From Bacteroidaceae bacterium (lineage in GTDB: Bacteria; Bacteroidota; Bacteroidia; Bacteroidales; Bacteroidaceae), in the NCBI GenBank assembly GCA_024398475.1, contig JAKSJB010000004.1, forward strand, positions 78,154-142,153: DNA of 64,000 nucleotides, given 5' to 3'. This document shows, piece by piece, positions 20,694 through 30,791 of this stretch. Made by a program: the position numbers and the translations under genes. The first letter of the stretch is position 1. Every line of letters begins with the position of its first letter. The notes under the pieces were generated by a model that worked only from the letters and a program-made list of their open reading frames with translations, ran no database searches and was not told the origin of the DNA.

Positions 20694-21560
20694 ATGCAAA
20701 ACCTGATTGACTTCATAATAAAGTATAAGCATTGGTTTCTCTTCCTGCTGCTGGAAATATTCAGCCTTTCCCTGATGTTTCGGTTCAACAACTATCAGGG
20801 AAGCGTATACTTTACTACAGCAAATTCCATGGTTGGAGGAATCTATTCAACTGTAAATGGAGTCAGTTCATACGTCAACCTCGGAACGGTCAACAGCAAA
20901 CTCGAAGCCGACAACGAACAGTTGCGTGCAGAACTCTACGAAATGAAGCGGCTACTTGCAGCCCACCACATCGACACACTCCATTTCAAAGGATTTCAGT
21001 CATCACGTTTTCATTTCATCGGAGCCAAGGTCATCAATGCCACGCTGCACCAAAGCAACAATACGCTGACCATCAACAAGGGAGAAAAAGACGGGATACG
21101 TCCTGAAATGGGAGTCATTTGTTCAAGTGGTGTTGTAGGTACAGTTTATCTTACCAGCGCCCACTATTCAATAATCATACCATCCATCAACGTAAACTCA
21201 AAAATAAGTTGCAGACTCGGAAAAAGCAATTTCTTCGGTACACTTGAATGGGAACATGGAAATCCTACTCATGCCCAGATGGTTGGAGTACCGCTACATG
21301 CAAATATAAAGAAAGGTCAACTTATTGAGACCAATGGTTTTTCCGATATCTTCCCGGCATCAATCCCGATAGGTCATGTAGAGAGCGTTGAACCTTCAGC
21401 AGACGGACTGTCACACAAGATTTCCGTGGCACTCACCACAGATTTCAACACCCTGCAGGACGTGAGCATCATTACGAACTATGCACACGCAGAAAAAAGA
21501 TTGCTTGAGCAGAAAGCAGACTCCATCCTATCTGAAAATGAGACAGATAGTTTCTATTAA
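20694..21560 (+). CDS. mreC: rod shape-determining protein MreC
   Basis: The 288-residue protein has one N-terminal membrane segment (HWFLFLLLEIFSLSLMF), then a coiled coil around residues 65-95 (NSKLEADNEQLRAELYEMKR). The periplasmic MreC beta-domains follow (NTLTINKGEKDGIRPEMGVI, GVVGTVYLTSAHYSIIIPSI). It links MreB to PBP2 and RodA in the periplasm. Confidence 0.95.
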   Translation: MQNLIDFIIKYKHWFLFLLLEIFSLSLMFRFNNYQGSVYFTTANSMVGGIYSTVNGVSSYVNLGTVNSKLEADNEQLRAELYEMKRLLAAHHIDTLHFKGFQSSRFHFIGAKVINATLHQSNNTLTINKGEKDGIRPEMGVICSSGVVGTVYLTSAHYSIIIPSINVNSKISCRLGKSNFFGTLEWEHGNPTHAQMVGVPLHANIKKGQLIETNGFSDIFPASIPIGHVESVEPSADGLSHKISVALTTDFNTLQDVSIITNYAHAEKRLLEQKADSILSENETDSFY

Positions 21561-21605
21561 CACAAAATGCGTTAACGCATTCAATTAATAATATCATCAT
21601 AAACA

Positions 21606-22142
21606 ATGGGTTACACAACATTACTTCGGTTCGTACGATTTGCAATACTGCTGACTGTGCAGTTGTTGGTACTCAACAATCTGCACCTCTTCGGCTATGC
21701 CACTCCGTTGCTCATTGGCTATATGATTATTTGCTTCGAGACAGGAACGTCACACACCATATCACTTCTATGGGGATTCTTCATAGGACTGATATTTGAT
21801 ATCTTCTCCAACACAGTCGGAATCGGAGCAGCAAGTTGCACACTCCTCGCAATGGTACAGCCATACGTTCTGAAACTCTTTATGCCACGTGACGTAAACG
21901 AATCGTTCCGTCCTACAATTCAGACACTTACCATTCAGAAGTATGTAAGTTACGTACTTACCTGTATGGGTATCCTACATTTCTGCTTCTATCTCCTGCA
22001 AGCATTCACCATGGCAAACATCTGGCTTACCATAGGAGCGATGTTTGGAGGAACACTATTGGCTTCGCTTATTGTCGTATGCGTAGAATTCATCATTCAC
22101 AACAAGAATGAAGATACTGATATTCTCAAGGGACAGAAATGA
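21606..22142 (+). CDS. mreD: rod shape-determining membrane protein MreD
   Basis: The 178-residue protein has about five predicted membrane helices and no large soluble part. It stands between mreC and mrdA as MreD does elsewhere; sequence identity of MreD is generally low, so the call rests on size, topology and position. Its stop overlaps the mrdA start by 4 bases. Confidence 0.9.
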   Translation: MGYTTLLRFVRFAILLTVQLLVLNNLHLFGYATPLLIGYMIICFETGTSHTISLLWGFFIGLIFDIFSNTVGIGAASCTLLAMVQPYVLKLFMPRDVNESFRPTIQTLTIQKYVSYVLTCMGILHFCFYLLQAFTMANIWLTIGAMFGGTLLASLIVVCVEFIIHNKNEDTDILKGQK

Positions 22143-23965
22143 AAGATGTCAATCTCGAACATAGAAAATTCATTGTAGCGGCAATTGCACTTGCAGTTGT
22201 CTTTATCTATATCTGCAGATTGGCATACCTCCAACTAGGTCCCAACGATTATGAAGACAATGCCAAGCACAATGCCATTTACAATAAAGTCCTCTTCCCT
22301 TCACGCGGATCCATTTACGACCGTAACGGCAAGTTGCTCGTTTATAACGAACCTGCATACGATGTAATGGTCATCACTCGGGAAATAAGCGATCTCGATA
22401 CTGCTGCATTCTGCAAGACGCTGCAAATCACGAAGGAAGAGTTTGAGGAGCAGATGGATTTCATCAAAGACACAAGTCGCAATCCAGGATATTCATCATA
22501 TTCCCAACAACTTTTCATGCCTCAGATTTCTGCATCTGAATATTCAATACTGCAGGAGAAACTATACCGATTCCATGGATTTTACGTACGCGAGCATACG
22601 GTTCGCAGATACAAATACCCCAATGCTGCCCACATTCTAGGTGACGTAGCAGAAGTATCTGGTACCGACATCGAAAAAGATGACTACTACAGCGCCGGCG
22701 ACTACATAGGCAAGCAAGGAGTAGAACGGTCATACGAAAAGGAACTGCGAGGCACTAAGGGAGTGGAAGTACTGCTGAAGGATGCCCGTGGAAAGATACA
22801 GGGACGCTATCAGAATGGAGAACTCGATTCACTACCACGTCCAGGAAAGGACATTACCTTAAGTATCGACATCGAACTTCAGGCACTAGGCGAACGCCTC
22901 ATGTCGGGAAAACGAGGCAGTATCGTAGCGATAGAACCAAGTACGGGCGAAGTACTTTGTCTTGTTTCCGCACCGAACTACAACCCACAGACCCTCGTAG
23001 GCAAGGAACGCAGCAAACGTATTATCCAGATGATCAAGGACCAAAGCCGCCCTATGCTCAACCGAGCCATATCCGGCACCTACCCACCAGGATCCACATT
23101 CAAGCCTGGTCAGGCATTGACCATGCTTCAGGAAGGAATCATCACATCAGGCACGCCATTCCCATGCAACGGAGGATTCAGATACAGAAATCTGAAAGTA
23201 GGCTGTCACGCCCATCCATCACCGATATCACTCTATCCTGCCATAGCCACATCATGCAATGGATATTTCTGCTGGGGACTCTACCACATGTTCAACAACC
23301 GCAGTCGCTATTCCAGCACACAGGAAGCCATGACCACATGGAAAGACTACATGGTGTCAATGGGATTCGGATATAAATTAGGCATCGACCTTCCCGGAGA
23401 AGCACGAGGGATGATTCCAAATGCAGAATACTACGACAAGCATCTCCACCATTGGAACGCACTAACCGTCATCAGTATTGCCATTGGTCAGGGAGAAGTA
23501 ACGCTGACCCCACTTCAGATAGCCAATCAGGGAGCCACAATCGCCAACCGTGGTCACTACATCACGCCACACATTGTGAAAAGCATACACGGAGGACACA
23601 TAGCAGACAGTCTCCGTCAAGTACATCACACCAAGGTAAGTCCACGCTACTACGACGACATCATACGAGGGATGCGAAGTGCCGTAACTACAGGAACATG
23701 CAAAGGAGCGGAAAATCCCTGGTATGACGTATGCGGGAAAACCGGAACGGCACAGAACCGAGGTCACGACCACTCAGCATTCATGGGATTCGCGCCACGC
23801 AACAATCCACAGATTGCCATTGCGGTATATGTAGAGAACGGAGGATTCGGAGCAGCCTTCGGAGTACCGATTGGAGCCCTCATGATGGAACAGTACATAC
23901 GAGGCGAACTCTCCCCCGACAGTAAGGTACGTGCCGAAAACATACAAAGCAGAAGCATAAACTAA
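22139..23965 (+). CDS. mrdA: penicillin-binding protein 2 (elongasome transpeptidase)
   Basis: The 608-residue class B PBP has one N-terminal membrane helix, the dimerisation domain (FPSRGSIYDRNGKLLVYN) and the transpeptidase domain. The catalytic motif is S319-T-F-K322, with SCN in ATSCNGYF and K534-T-G. It cross-links peptidoglycan during lateral-wall growth with RodA, encoded 9 bases downstream. Confidence 0.97.
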   Translation: MKDVNLEHRKFIVAAIALAVVFIYICRLAYLQLGPNDYEDNAKHNAIYNKVLFPSRGSIYDRNGKLLVYNEPAYDVMVITREISDLDTAAFCKTLQITKEEFEEQMDFIKDTSRNPGYSSYSQQLFMPQISASEYSILQEKLYRFHGFYVREHTVRRYKYPNAAHILGDVAEVSGTDIEKDDYYSAGDYIGKQGVERSYEKELRGTKGVEVLLKDARGKIQGRYQNGELDSLPRPGKDITLSIDIELQALGERLMSGKRGSIVAIEPSTGEVLCLVSAPNYNPQTLVGKERSKRIIQMIKDQSRPMLNRAISGTYPPGSTFKPGQALTMLQEGIITSGTPFPCNGGFRYRNLKVGCHAHPSPISLYPAIATSCNGYFCWGLYHMFNNRSRYSSTQEAMTTWKDYMVSMGFGYKLGIDLPGEARGMIPNAEYYDKHLHHWNALTVISIAIGQGEVTLTPLQIANQGATIANRGHYITPHIVKSIHGGHIADSLRQVHHTKVSPRYYDDIIRGMRSAVTTGTCKGAENPWYDVCGKTGTAQNRGHDHSAFMGFAPRNNPQIAIAVYVENGGFGAAFGVPIGALMMEQYIRGELSPDSKVRAENIQSRSIN

Positions 23966-23974
23966 ATTATCCCC

Positions 23975-25444
23975 ATGTATAACAACTATCAGTCAAACAA
24001 AGGTATATTCTCGTCACTCGATTGGATTACAATCGGGCTGTACGTCATTCTGATAATCTGGGGATGGTTTTCAGTATGCGGAGCATCATACGACGTAGGT
24101 CATCCGAACGTTTTCGGATTTGAGAGCAACTCCGGCAAACAACTCGTTTGGATAATCACCTCACTCGCATTGGCAGGAGCCTTGCTAATGATTGAAAAAC
24201 GGTTCTACTACAATGCAGCCACGTTCATATACGTACTAATGCTATTGCTGCTCATACTCACCATATTCATAGCCCCCGACACAAAAGGCTCACGCTCATG
24301 GATACCAATAGGTCCTGTAAAACTCCAACCTGCAGAATTTGCCAAGTTTGCAGCTGCCCTAGCCATCGGGAAATATATGGACAGTTATGGTTTCAAGGTA
24401 TCCAACATACGTGAGTTCTGCAAGGTAGCAGCCATGGTATTCATACCGATGATACTGATTATCTGCCAAAAAGAGACAGGATCCGCACTCGTATATCTAG
24501 CATTCTTCCTTGTATTCTATCGTGAAGGAATGACAGGCAGCATCCTCTTTGCAGCCTTTGCCTTCGTTGTTTATTTCGTGATAGGACTGAAATACGAAGA
24601 TGACCTCATCACCAATATGCCCGTATCAGTCGGAGAGTTTGTCGTACTACTCCTTTCTTACATTTTTACTGCAGCGCTCATGCTACGCTACCAGCGAGGA
24701 TGCCCACATCTCATTGAAACCATTCTCGCAGGGATAGGTATTAACCTGGCAGCATACCTCTTCTCTGCCTTCGTCATACCGTTCAACATCTGCATCGTAC
24801 AGATAATAGTCAACATCGGACTAATGGTTTATATATTCTCGCAATACCTCTACGACAAGTTGGCAAAACACCTACTCATACTCCTTTTTGCCCTATCTTC
24901 TACCCTCACATTCTTCGCCTGCGACTACGTGTTCAACAACATTCTGCGTGACCACCAACGAGTACGTATAGAAGTTCTGTTAGGAAAGAAAGACGACATA
25001 CGCGGAGCCGGTTACAACGTCAATCAGGCAAAGATTGCCATTGGGTCAGGAGGTTTCTTCGGAAAAGGGTTCCTGCAAGGCACCCAGACAAAACTACGTT
25101 ACGTACCAGAGCAGGATACCGACTTCATTTTCTGTACTGTAGGGGAAGAAGAAGGATTCGTGGGATCAGTAGGCGTGTTGCTATTCTATCTCTTCTTTAT
25201 CTGGCGACTCATCGTCCTTGCCGAACGACAACCCGACACCCTCGGACGAGTCTATGGCTACAGTGTTGTAAGCATATTCCTCTTCCACCTCTTCGTCAAT
25301 ATCGGTATGGTACTCGGTATGACACCCGTCATAGGCATACCGCTGCCATTCTTCAGTTACGGAGGCTCATCGCTGTGGGGATTCACCCTTCTTCTCTTTA
25401 TTTTTCTGCGCATGGATGCAGAACGTAATCTCAAGACCAAATAA
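23975..25444 (+). CDS. rodA: SEDS glycosyltransferase RodA
   Basis: The 489-residue multi-pass protein polymerises glycan from lipid II. SEDS motifs are present: GSRSWIPIGPVKLQPAEFAK early, QVRIEVLLG-like region (HQRVRIEVLLGKKDDIRGAG) with the loop YVPEQDTDFIFCTVGEEEGF, and PFFSYGGSS near the end. It is over 100 residues longer than E. coli RodA because of extra hydrophobic segments around residues 215-320. Confidence 0.96.
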   Translation: MYNNYQSNKGIFSSLDWITIGLYVILIIWGWFSVCGASYDVGHPNVFGFESNSGKQLVWIITSLALAGALLMIEKRFYYNAATFIYVLMLLLLILTIFIAPDTKGSRSWIPIGPVKLQPAEFAKFAAALAIGKYMDSYGFKVSNIREFCKVAAMVFIPMILIICQKETGSALVYLAFFLVFYREGMTGSILFAAFAFVVYFVIGLKYEDDLITNMPVSVGEFVVLLLSYIFTAALMLRYQRGCPHLIETILAGIGINLAAYLFSAFVIPFNICIVQIIVNIGLMVYIFSQYLYDKLAKHLLILLFALSSTLTFFACDYVFNNILRDHQRVRIEVLLGKKDDIRGAGYNVNQAKIAIGSGGFFGKGFLQGTQTKLRYVPEQDTDFIFCTVGEEEGFVGSVGVLLFYLFFIWRLIVLAERQPDTLGRVYGYSVVSIFLFHLFVNIGMVLGMTPVIGIPLPFFSYGGSSLWGFTLLLFIFLRMDAERNLKTK

Positions 25445-25585
25445 CCCCTCACACGTAAAGCATTCATTTTTGCAGCATCGCGATGTCACCGTTGTAAGTT
25501 CTACATCAGTTTGTTTCAACTTTGTTGTTAATTCGAACAACTCTCCGTTCATTCTCCTAATTACATACTATAGAACATTTCTGTT

Positions 25586-26089
25586 ATGGGAAAGATTAAT
25601 ATTATGGTCGGTGACATCACCAAACTTAAAGTTGACGCAATAGTCAATGCTGCAAACCGTTCACTTCTGGGCGGAGGCGGTGTGGACGGAGCCATACATC
25701 GTGCTGCAGGAAGGGAACTTCTGAAGGAATGCATGACCTTGGGCGGTTGTGAGACAGGGCAGAGCAAGATTACGGAAGCATACAAGCTGCCATGCAGGTA
25801 CGTGATTCATACTGTAGGTCCAGTTTATTACGGTCGTGAAGATGAGCCAGCCCTACTCGCTTCATGCTACAGGACAGCTCTTGCCATCGCGAAGGAAAAG
25901 GGCATCAGAAGTATTGCCTTTCCGTGCATAAGTACAGGTGTATATGGCTATCCAAAATCCGAAGCGGCACAGATTGCGATGAAGACAATTCAGGAAGCAT
26001 TTGCCGAAGGTTATGACGGAGAAGTAATCATCTGCTGCTTCGTAGACGAGGATGCAACTTTCTATAATTTGAATGCAATTGAAGAATAA
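25586..26089 (+). CDS. macrodomain protein, O-acetyl-ADP-ribose deacetylase-like
   Basis: The 167-residue protein is a single macrodomain: [30 protein letters not shown] in the first half and [20 protein letters not shown] in the second. The family (YmdB/MacroD type) hydrolyses O-acetyl-ADP-ribose or mono-ADP-ribose esters. It is a cytoplasmic, stand-alone gene. The [10 protein letters not shown] loop and the NAAN asparagine expected for catalysis are present. Confidence 0.92.
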   Translation: MGKINIMVGDITKLKVDAIVNAANRSLLGGGGVDGAIHRAAGRELLKECMTLGGCETGQSKITEAYKLPCRYVIHTVGPVYYGREDEPALLASCYRTALAIAKEKGIRSIAFPCISTGVYGYPKSEAAQIAMKTIQEAFAEGYDGEVIICCFVDEDATFYNLNAIEE

Positions 26090-26119
26090 TAAGAATCAAC
26101 ACAAAAAGCGATTAATACT

Positions 26120-26911
26120 ATGTCATTCTATATAGGTTTATACGACAAGTCAAAAGCTCCGCAAAAGAAGGAAGAATTGGCAGAATGGCTTCACCAGCAA
26201 ACGGATTACAATGTTCAAGACGGCATCTACGATGATATTTCCATTGTGTCAAATCCCAATTTGGAAAAAGCCTACCGAGAACTTATCAAGGTCTTTCCTA
26301 CTGGCAACGGAAGGGATGCTCTGCCGGAAGAAGAACAGTTTGAGGACTTTGACGATTGGTGGGCGGATTATGCCATAACCGACGGGCTTGTTTACATACA
26401 GTTTGGTTCTGCTCATGGAGAAGAAGCAAACGACATGGTTATTCAATTGGCAGAAAAGTACGACCTTGGAATATTCGACCCATACGATGACACTTATGCC
26501 GTAGCCGAAGAGTCAGAAAATCAATCACCTGCCACGGCTACATACATTCCAAAGCAGCCATACCCACTAACTGATCCGACACTTTATTCCATCCGCTATT
26601 ATGATGCCGACAGAATGACCATAATTCAGGCAGTCAAGGTTTCCTTTGACAACAGTTACAAATGTGCCTACTCTTCATTGAAGATATGGTTTTTCCACAC
26701 ATTTGCCATTACATTCCTTTTATGCCTTGCATTGACAATATGTCTTTTCATTTTTGTATTATGTAAGTACGGTATAGAAGAAGTGACATCCAAATGGTAT
26801 ATGTTCACGATACCTTTCATATTCATTCCGCTCATTTTATTGTATTCATTTTGGACGGAATTTCTTGTTCCTCGTAATGATCGTCTGCAAAAAGCAAAGT
26901 TACACAAGTAA
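26120..26911 (+). CDS. unrecognised protein with C-terminal membrane hairpin
   Basis: The 263-residue protein was not recognised. Residues 1-135 are soluble and acidic (for example EEEQFEDFDDWWADYAITDG). Residues about 185-255 hold two hydrophobic helices (HTFAITFLLCLALTICLFIF and WYMFTIPFIFIPLILLYSFW). The soluble part contains a self-standing alpha/beta-looking unit. It follows the macrodomain gene by 30 bases, so they may be cotranscribed. Cytoplasmic N-terminal and membrane C-terminal placement is inferred. Confidence 0.75.
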   Translation: MSFYIGLYDKSKAPQKKEELAEWLHQQTDYNVQDGIYDDISIVSNPNLEKAYRELIKVFPTGNGRDALPEEEQFEDFDDWWADYAITDGLVYIQFGSAHGEEANDMVIQLAEKYDLGIFDPYDDTYAVAEESENQSPATATYIPKQPYPLTDPTLYSIRYYDADRMTIIQAVKVSFDNSYKCAYSSLKIWFFHTFAITFLLCLALTICLFIFVLCKYGIEEVTSKWYMFTIPFIFIPLILLYSFWTEFLVPRNDRLQKAKLHK

Positions 26912-27025
26912 TATTTTTTTGACAAAATAAATGATATAGAACAAGTGGAACTGACAGAATATGTTTTTTTCACTCACTTATTACAATTATTTGGACATAA
27001 TGTATAGATGTATTGAAATTCTTAC

Positions 27026-27033
27026 TATCTTTG
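27026..27033 (+). promoter_or_regulatory. -7 element upstream of trxA
   Basis: TATCTTTG followed by CAG fits the -7 consensus, 57 bases before the trxA ATG. No TTG is found at the optimal distance, so it is only moderately supported. Confidence 0.5.
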
Positions 27034-27090
27034 CAGTGATAAATCAATCAACTTACCAAACAATAACCAAACAATACAAAAAAACATATT

Positions 27091-27399
27091 ATGGAAATTA
27101 CTACAGAAAATTACAAGGAGATTCTTGCTCAGGACAAATTGGTCGTTCTCGACTTCTGGGCAACTTGGTGCGGGCCATGCAAGAAAATTGCTCCATTTGT
27201 GGAACAACTTGCTGAGGAATATGCCGACAAGGCCATCATCGGTAAAGTAAACGTAGAGGATGAAGATGACCTCGCTTCTGAATATAGCATCCGTAACATA
27301 CCTACTATTCTTTACATCAAGAACGGGGAAGTGGTAGACAAGTTTGTTGGAGCCACTACAAAGGACGTTCTTGAGGAGAAGCTGAAGGCTCTGCTTTAA
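27091..27399 (+). CDS. trxA: thioredoxin
   Basis: The 102-residue protein has the thioredoxin active site W26-C27-G-P-C30 within VVLDFWATWCGPCKK and the cis-proline segment IRNIPTILYIKNG. It has no signal peptide, so it is cytoplasmic and acts in disulfide reduction. It is followed after 23 bases by ACAAATC/GATTTGT (27423-27441), a short inverted repeat. Confidence 0.95.
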   Translation: MEITTENYKEILAQDKLVVLDFWATWCGPCKKIAPFVEQLAEEYADKAIIGKVNVEDEDDLASEYSIRNIPTILYIKNGEVVDKFVGATTKDVLEEKLKALL

Positions 27400-27497
27400 T
27401 GAGTAAGCGAACCTACAAGACAACAAATCAATAAGATTTGTGATTCGGTTGGAATTCCAGGATTCAGTCAGAAACATCTAATCATAAATAAAACATT

Positions 27498-27818
27498 ATG
27501 GCAGGAATTGACGACGAGATACTCCGCGGTGCGGAAGAAGACGCACAGGAAGTGGCATACATCATGAACTATCTTCCACAGGAAGTGAAGGAGAGGTTCA
27601 ATGAAGATGACATCTATTATTGCATAGATGTAATTCTTGACTATTTCATGTCGGCAAATCCCGACAGTGAAGGTTATTACGACATTGACCTCGACGAACT
27701 GACAGATATAGTCATAAAAAAAGCCAAGCAGGAAAAGATCGGCGAGTGGGAACACGACGACGTATTCTTCATTGTGCAGGCAGAACTTGATTACAACGAG
27801 CAATTGGAAGACGAATAA
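27498..27818 (+). CDS. conserved small acidic protein of unknown function
   Basis: The 106-residue protein is highly acidic (about 30 Asp/Glu), with no signal peptide or membrane segment. It has a helical look: EDDIYYCIDVILDYFMSA and IDLDELTDIVIKKAKQEKIG. It is not recognised as a named family. The gene starts 10 bases before the metallopeptidase gene, so the two are probably cotranscribed and may be functionally linked. Confidence 0.8.
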   Translation: MAGIDDEILRGAEEDAQEVAYIMNYLPQEVKERFNEDDIYYCIDVILDYFMSANPDSEGYYDIDLDELTDIVIKKAKQEKIGEWEHDDVFFIVQAELDYNEQLEDE

Positions 27819-27828
27819 CAGAAAATAT

Positions 27829-28560
27829 ATGTACGACTACGGACCTACATCACTGATGGCTTCGCCATCGACCATATATTGGGTACTTTTCATCGGAGTT
27901 GCCATCATCAGTTGGCTAGTACAGAAAAATCTGCAGAACAAGTTTGAGAAGTACTCCAATGTGCGTGGTTTTGTAGGGCTGACAGGAAGGGAGATTGCTG
28001 AAAAAATGCTTTCTGACTACGGAATTACCAACGTAAAGGTATGCAGCATTAACGGACAACTTACCGACCACTACAACCCTACAGACTTGACACTCAACCT
28101 CAGCGAGGCCGTGTATGCAAGCAACAGCATCATGGCTCAGGCAGTTGCTGCCCACGAATGTGGTCATGCCGTACAGCACGCTCTCAGTTATGCTCCTCTC
28201 ACGCTTCGAAGCAAACTCGTACCAGTGGTCACGTTCTCTTCAAAGTGGATGACACTTATTCTGCTTGGAGGTATGCTGTTACTCAGTTATTCTGGTAACC
28301 CATGGTTGTTGGGAGTAGGAATAGTTTTCTTCGCAATGACCACACTCTTTGCATTCATCACACTTCCAGTGGAGATTGATGCTTCACGACGTGCCATACA
28401 ATGGCTCGATCAGCGTGGAATGACCGACAGAGACACACACGGCTATGCGGTAAGCGCACTCAAGGCTGCTGCATATACATACGTAGTGGCTGCTCTCAGT
28501 TCACTTGCCACACTGCTTTACTACATTATGATTTTTGTTTCAGGTGCAAGGCGTAGGTAA
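27829..28560 (+). CDS. YugP-like membrane zinc metallopeptidase
   Basis: The ATG at 27829 is used; an upstream in-frame start would overlap the previous gene. The 243-residue protein has an N-terminal membrane helix, the zincin motif H109-E-C-G-H113 within AAHECGHAVQHA, two to three further helices, and EIDASRRAIQWL, the likely third ligand region. This is the neutral zinc metallopeptidase family related to YugP. Its substrate is unknown; it is in the inner membrane. Confidence 0.9.
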   Translation: MYDYGPTSLMASPSTIYWVLFIGVAIISWLVQKNLQNKFEKYSNVRGFVGLTGREIAEKMLSDYGITNVKVCSINGQLTDHYNPTDLTLNLSEAVYASNSIMAQAVAAHECGHAVQHALSYAPLTLRSKLVPVVTFSSKWMTLILLGGMLLLSYSGNPWLLGVGIVFFAMTTLFAFITLPVEIDASRRAIQWLDQRGMTDRDTHGYAVSALKAAAYTYVVAALSSLATLLYYIMIFVSGARRR

Positions 28561-28631
28561 TGCCTCAGACAGACAATCATAATAGATACAGCAATTATTA
28601 TACTCATAACACATATTCAAGACGTAGATAA

Positions 28632-30116
28632 ATGCCACAGCATCAGGGAGAATACCAAATTCAACAGCAACGGCAACAAACAAAACTCTCACCACAGCAG
28701 TTGGCCGTGATGAAACTCATCGAACTACCTATCGGCGAGTTGGAGCAATGCGTCAAGAATAACGTAATAGAAAATACAGCACTGGAGGAAGGACGTCAGG
28801 ATTTCGGCAAGGAGGAAGATGATTATCAGGAAGACGGCATCGGTGAGGAATACAGCAACGACACTAGCAGAAACGAAAAGACTGATACTTCTTTCGATGA
28901 CTATGCTTCCCTGGATGACGTGCCCAGTTACCTCTACAACCAAAGAGAGGAAACACGACAGGAAATGCCGTTGGGTGACACAAAATCCTTCATGGACGAC
29001 CTAATCGGACAGATTTCAGACTATGACCTCAATGAGCATCAGCAAGAACTGCTGAAATACCTAATAGGTTCGCTCAACGACGACGGATTTATCGAACGTG
29101 ATATTCCAGGGTTAGTTACCGACATCATACTTTACCACGATATAGAAACCGACGAAGAGGAACTAACCTATCTGCTGCACATCCTGCAACAGTTTGACCC
29201 TGCAGGCATAGGGGCAAGGAATACTCGGGAATGTCTGCTTATTCAATTGGAACGCAGGAACATTGCAGAGAACCCGTCAGAATTGATTGAGCATAGGATT
29301 ATTGCAGATTATTACGATGACTTGGTGAATCAGCGTGTGGAATCACTTGCGCGCAAGTTGGGCGTGACTGTGCAACGTATACACGAAGCCTTTGAAAATC
29401 TTTCTAAACTGAACCCACGTCCGGGTATCGCCCTTTGCGAATCAGCCAACACAGTTTCACAGACTATAATACCCGATTTTATCATCGAGACTTCACCCGA
29501 TGGAACTATCGACCTTTCACTAAATAATGGTGATATTCCAGAACTGCATATTAGCAAAGAATACGAAGCCAACCTAAAACTGTATCAGCAGAACAAGGGA
29601 AAGATGTCGCGCCAGGCTCGTGAGGCATTCGAGTACACACAGCAGAAAGTAGAGAAGGCACGTTTCTTTATAGACTCCATACGCCAGCGCCATAACACCC
29701 TATTATCCACGATGAAAGCAATTATTGACTATCAGCGAGAATTCATTCTATCGCAGGACGAATCTGCATTGATACCCATGAGATTGGAGGATATTGCACA
29801 ACGCGTAGGATTAGATACCTCAACTATATCACGTGTAAGAAAGAGCAAATATGCCGTCGTAGACGGAAATATATATCCACTCGACATTTTCTTCAAGCAC
29901 GCGAGAACAAATGCCGACGGAGAAATCATCGAACATTCGGAAGTTACTGATGCCCTGCGTCGGTTGATCGACAGTGAAGACAAGTCGAATCCTCTGACTG
30001 ACATGCAACTGTCAGAAAAACTAAAGACAGCCGGATTCAATATTAGCCGCAGAACCATAGCAAAATACCGTCTTGGTATGGGAATTCCTTCGACTAAGGA
30101 TAGAAAGGATATCTAA
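28632..30116 (+). CDS. rpoN: RNA polymerase sigma-54 factor
   Basis: The 494-residue protein has the Q-rich region I (QRQQTKLSPQQLAVMKLIEL), an acidic region II, the core-binding region (LYHDIETDEEELTYLLHILQ), a helix-turn-helix (LEDIAQRVGLDTSTISRVRK) and the RpoN box near residue 471 (ISRRTIAKYR). It directs transcription from -24/-12 promoters with AAA+ activators; no such activator lies in the window. Confidence 0.96.
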   Translation: MPQHQGEYQIQQQRQQTKLSPQQLAVMKLIELPIGELEQCVKNNVIENTALEEGRQDFGKEEDDYQEDGIGEEYSNDTSRNEKTDTSFDDYASLDDVPSYLYNQREETRQEMPLGDTKSFMDDLIGQISDYDLNEHQQELLKYLIGSLNDDGFIERDIPGLVTDIILYHDIETDEEELTYLLHILQQFDPAGIGARNTRECLLIQLERRNIAENPSELIEHRIIADYYDDLVNQRVESLARKLGVTVQRIHEAFENLSKLNPRPGIALCESANTVSQTIIPDFIIETSPDGTIDLSLNNGDIPELHISKEYEANLKLYQQNKGKMSRQAREAFEYTQQKVEKARFFIDSIRQRHNTLLSTMKAIIDYQREFILSQDESALIPMRLEDIAQRVGLDTSTISRVRKSKYAVVDGNIYPLDIFFKHARTNADGEIIEHSEVTDALRRLIDSEDKSNPLTDMQLSEKLKTAGFNISRRTIAKYRLGMGIPSTKDRKDI

Positions 30117-30161
30117 ACTGCAAGAATGTAAAATAGGAACATATCATAACACAATACTGTC

Positions 30162-30791
30162 ATGCCACAACTCACATCAAGGCAATTGATCAACAGCGCC
30201 CGTATATACTGTATGGTATTCTCGCCATTCTATGCTCCTATATGGGCATTCATTTGGCTGTTCCTATTCAGTTATCTAAGACTGTCACCCCTATTCTACA
30301 AGATATTCATACTGGTAACGGTATTAATGTTTACCATAGTAATACCGAGAATTACCATCAATATATTTCGCAGAATAAACAAATGGACACATTGGCAACT
30401 CAGCCATCGCGAACATAGGTACACTCCTTACGTGATTACCATTGCCAGTTATATTGCATGTGTACTGCTGTTTGCCAATATGAATGCCGCCCAGTTCATG
30501 CTTGGTATCCTTGTAGCCACACTCGTGGCTGGTATTCTTTGCGGCATACTGAACATCTGGTGGAAAATAAGCACACACGTAGCCGCCATGGGAGGACTGA
30601 CAGGAACGGTACTGGCATTCAGTCATCTGTTCTACTTCAATCCTATCCCAATGCTTTGCGTAATGTTATTCCTGTCTGGATTGATGGGAACAAGCAGAAT
30701 GATTCTGCGTCAGCACAGCCTCTCACAAGTATTGGGGGGATTCTTCGTTGGTTTGATTTGTGCAATGGTTTTCATCCTTATTGGATGGTGA
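30162..30791 (+). CDS. PAP2-like membrane protein with degenerate active site
   Basis: The 209-residue protein has about six membrane segments. Near the end, SRMILRQHSLSQVLGGFFVG resembles PAP2 phosphatase motif 3 (SRx5Hx3D), but Gln replaces the final Asp. The KxxxxxxRP and PSGH motifs are not evident. It may be a catalytically altered lipid phosphatase relative. It follows rpoN by 45 bases. Confidence 0.7.
   Translation: MPQLTSRQLINSARIYCMVFSPFYAPIWAFIWLFLFSYLRLSPLFYKIFILVTVLMFTIVIPRITINIFRRINKWTHWQLSHREHRYTPYVITIASYIACVLLFANMNAAQFMLGILVATLVAGILCGILNIWWKISTHVAAMGGLTGTVLAFSHLFYFNPIPMLCVMLFLSGLMGTSRMILRQHSLSQVLGGFFVGLICAMVFILIGW

Noticed and set aside
30162..30791. Active PAP2 phosphatase
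   Set aside because: Two of the three motifs are missing and motif 3 has Gln for Asp; only a family relationship is claimed.
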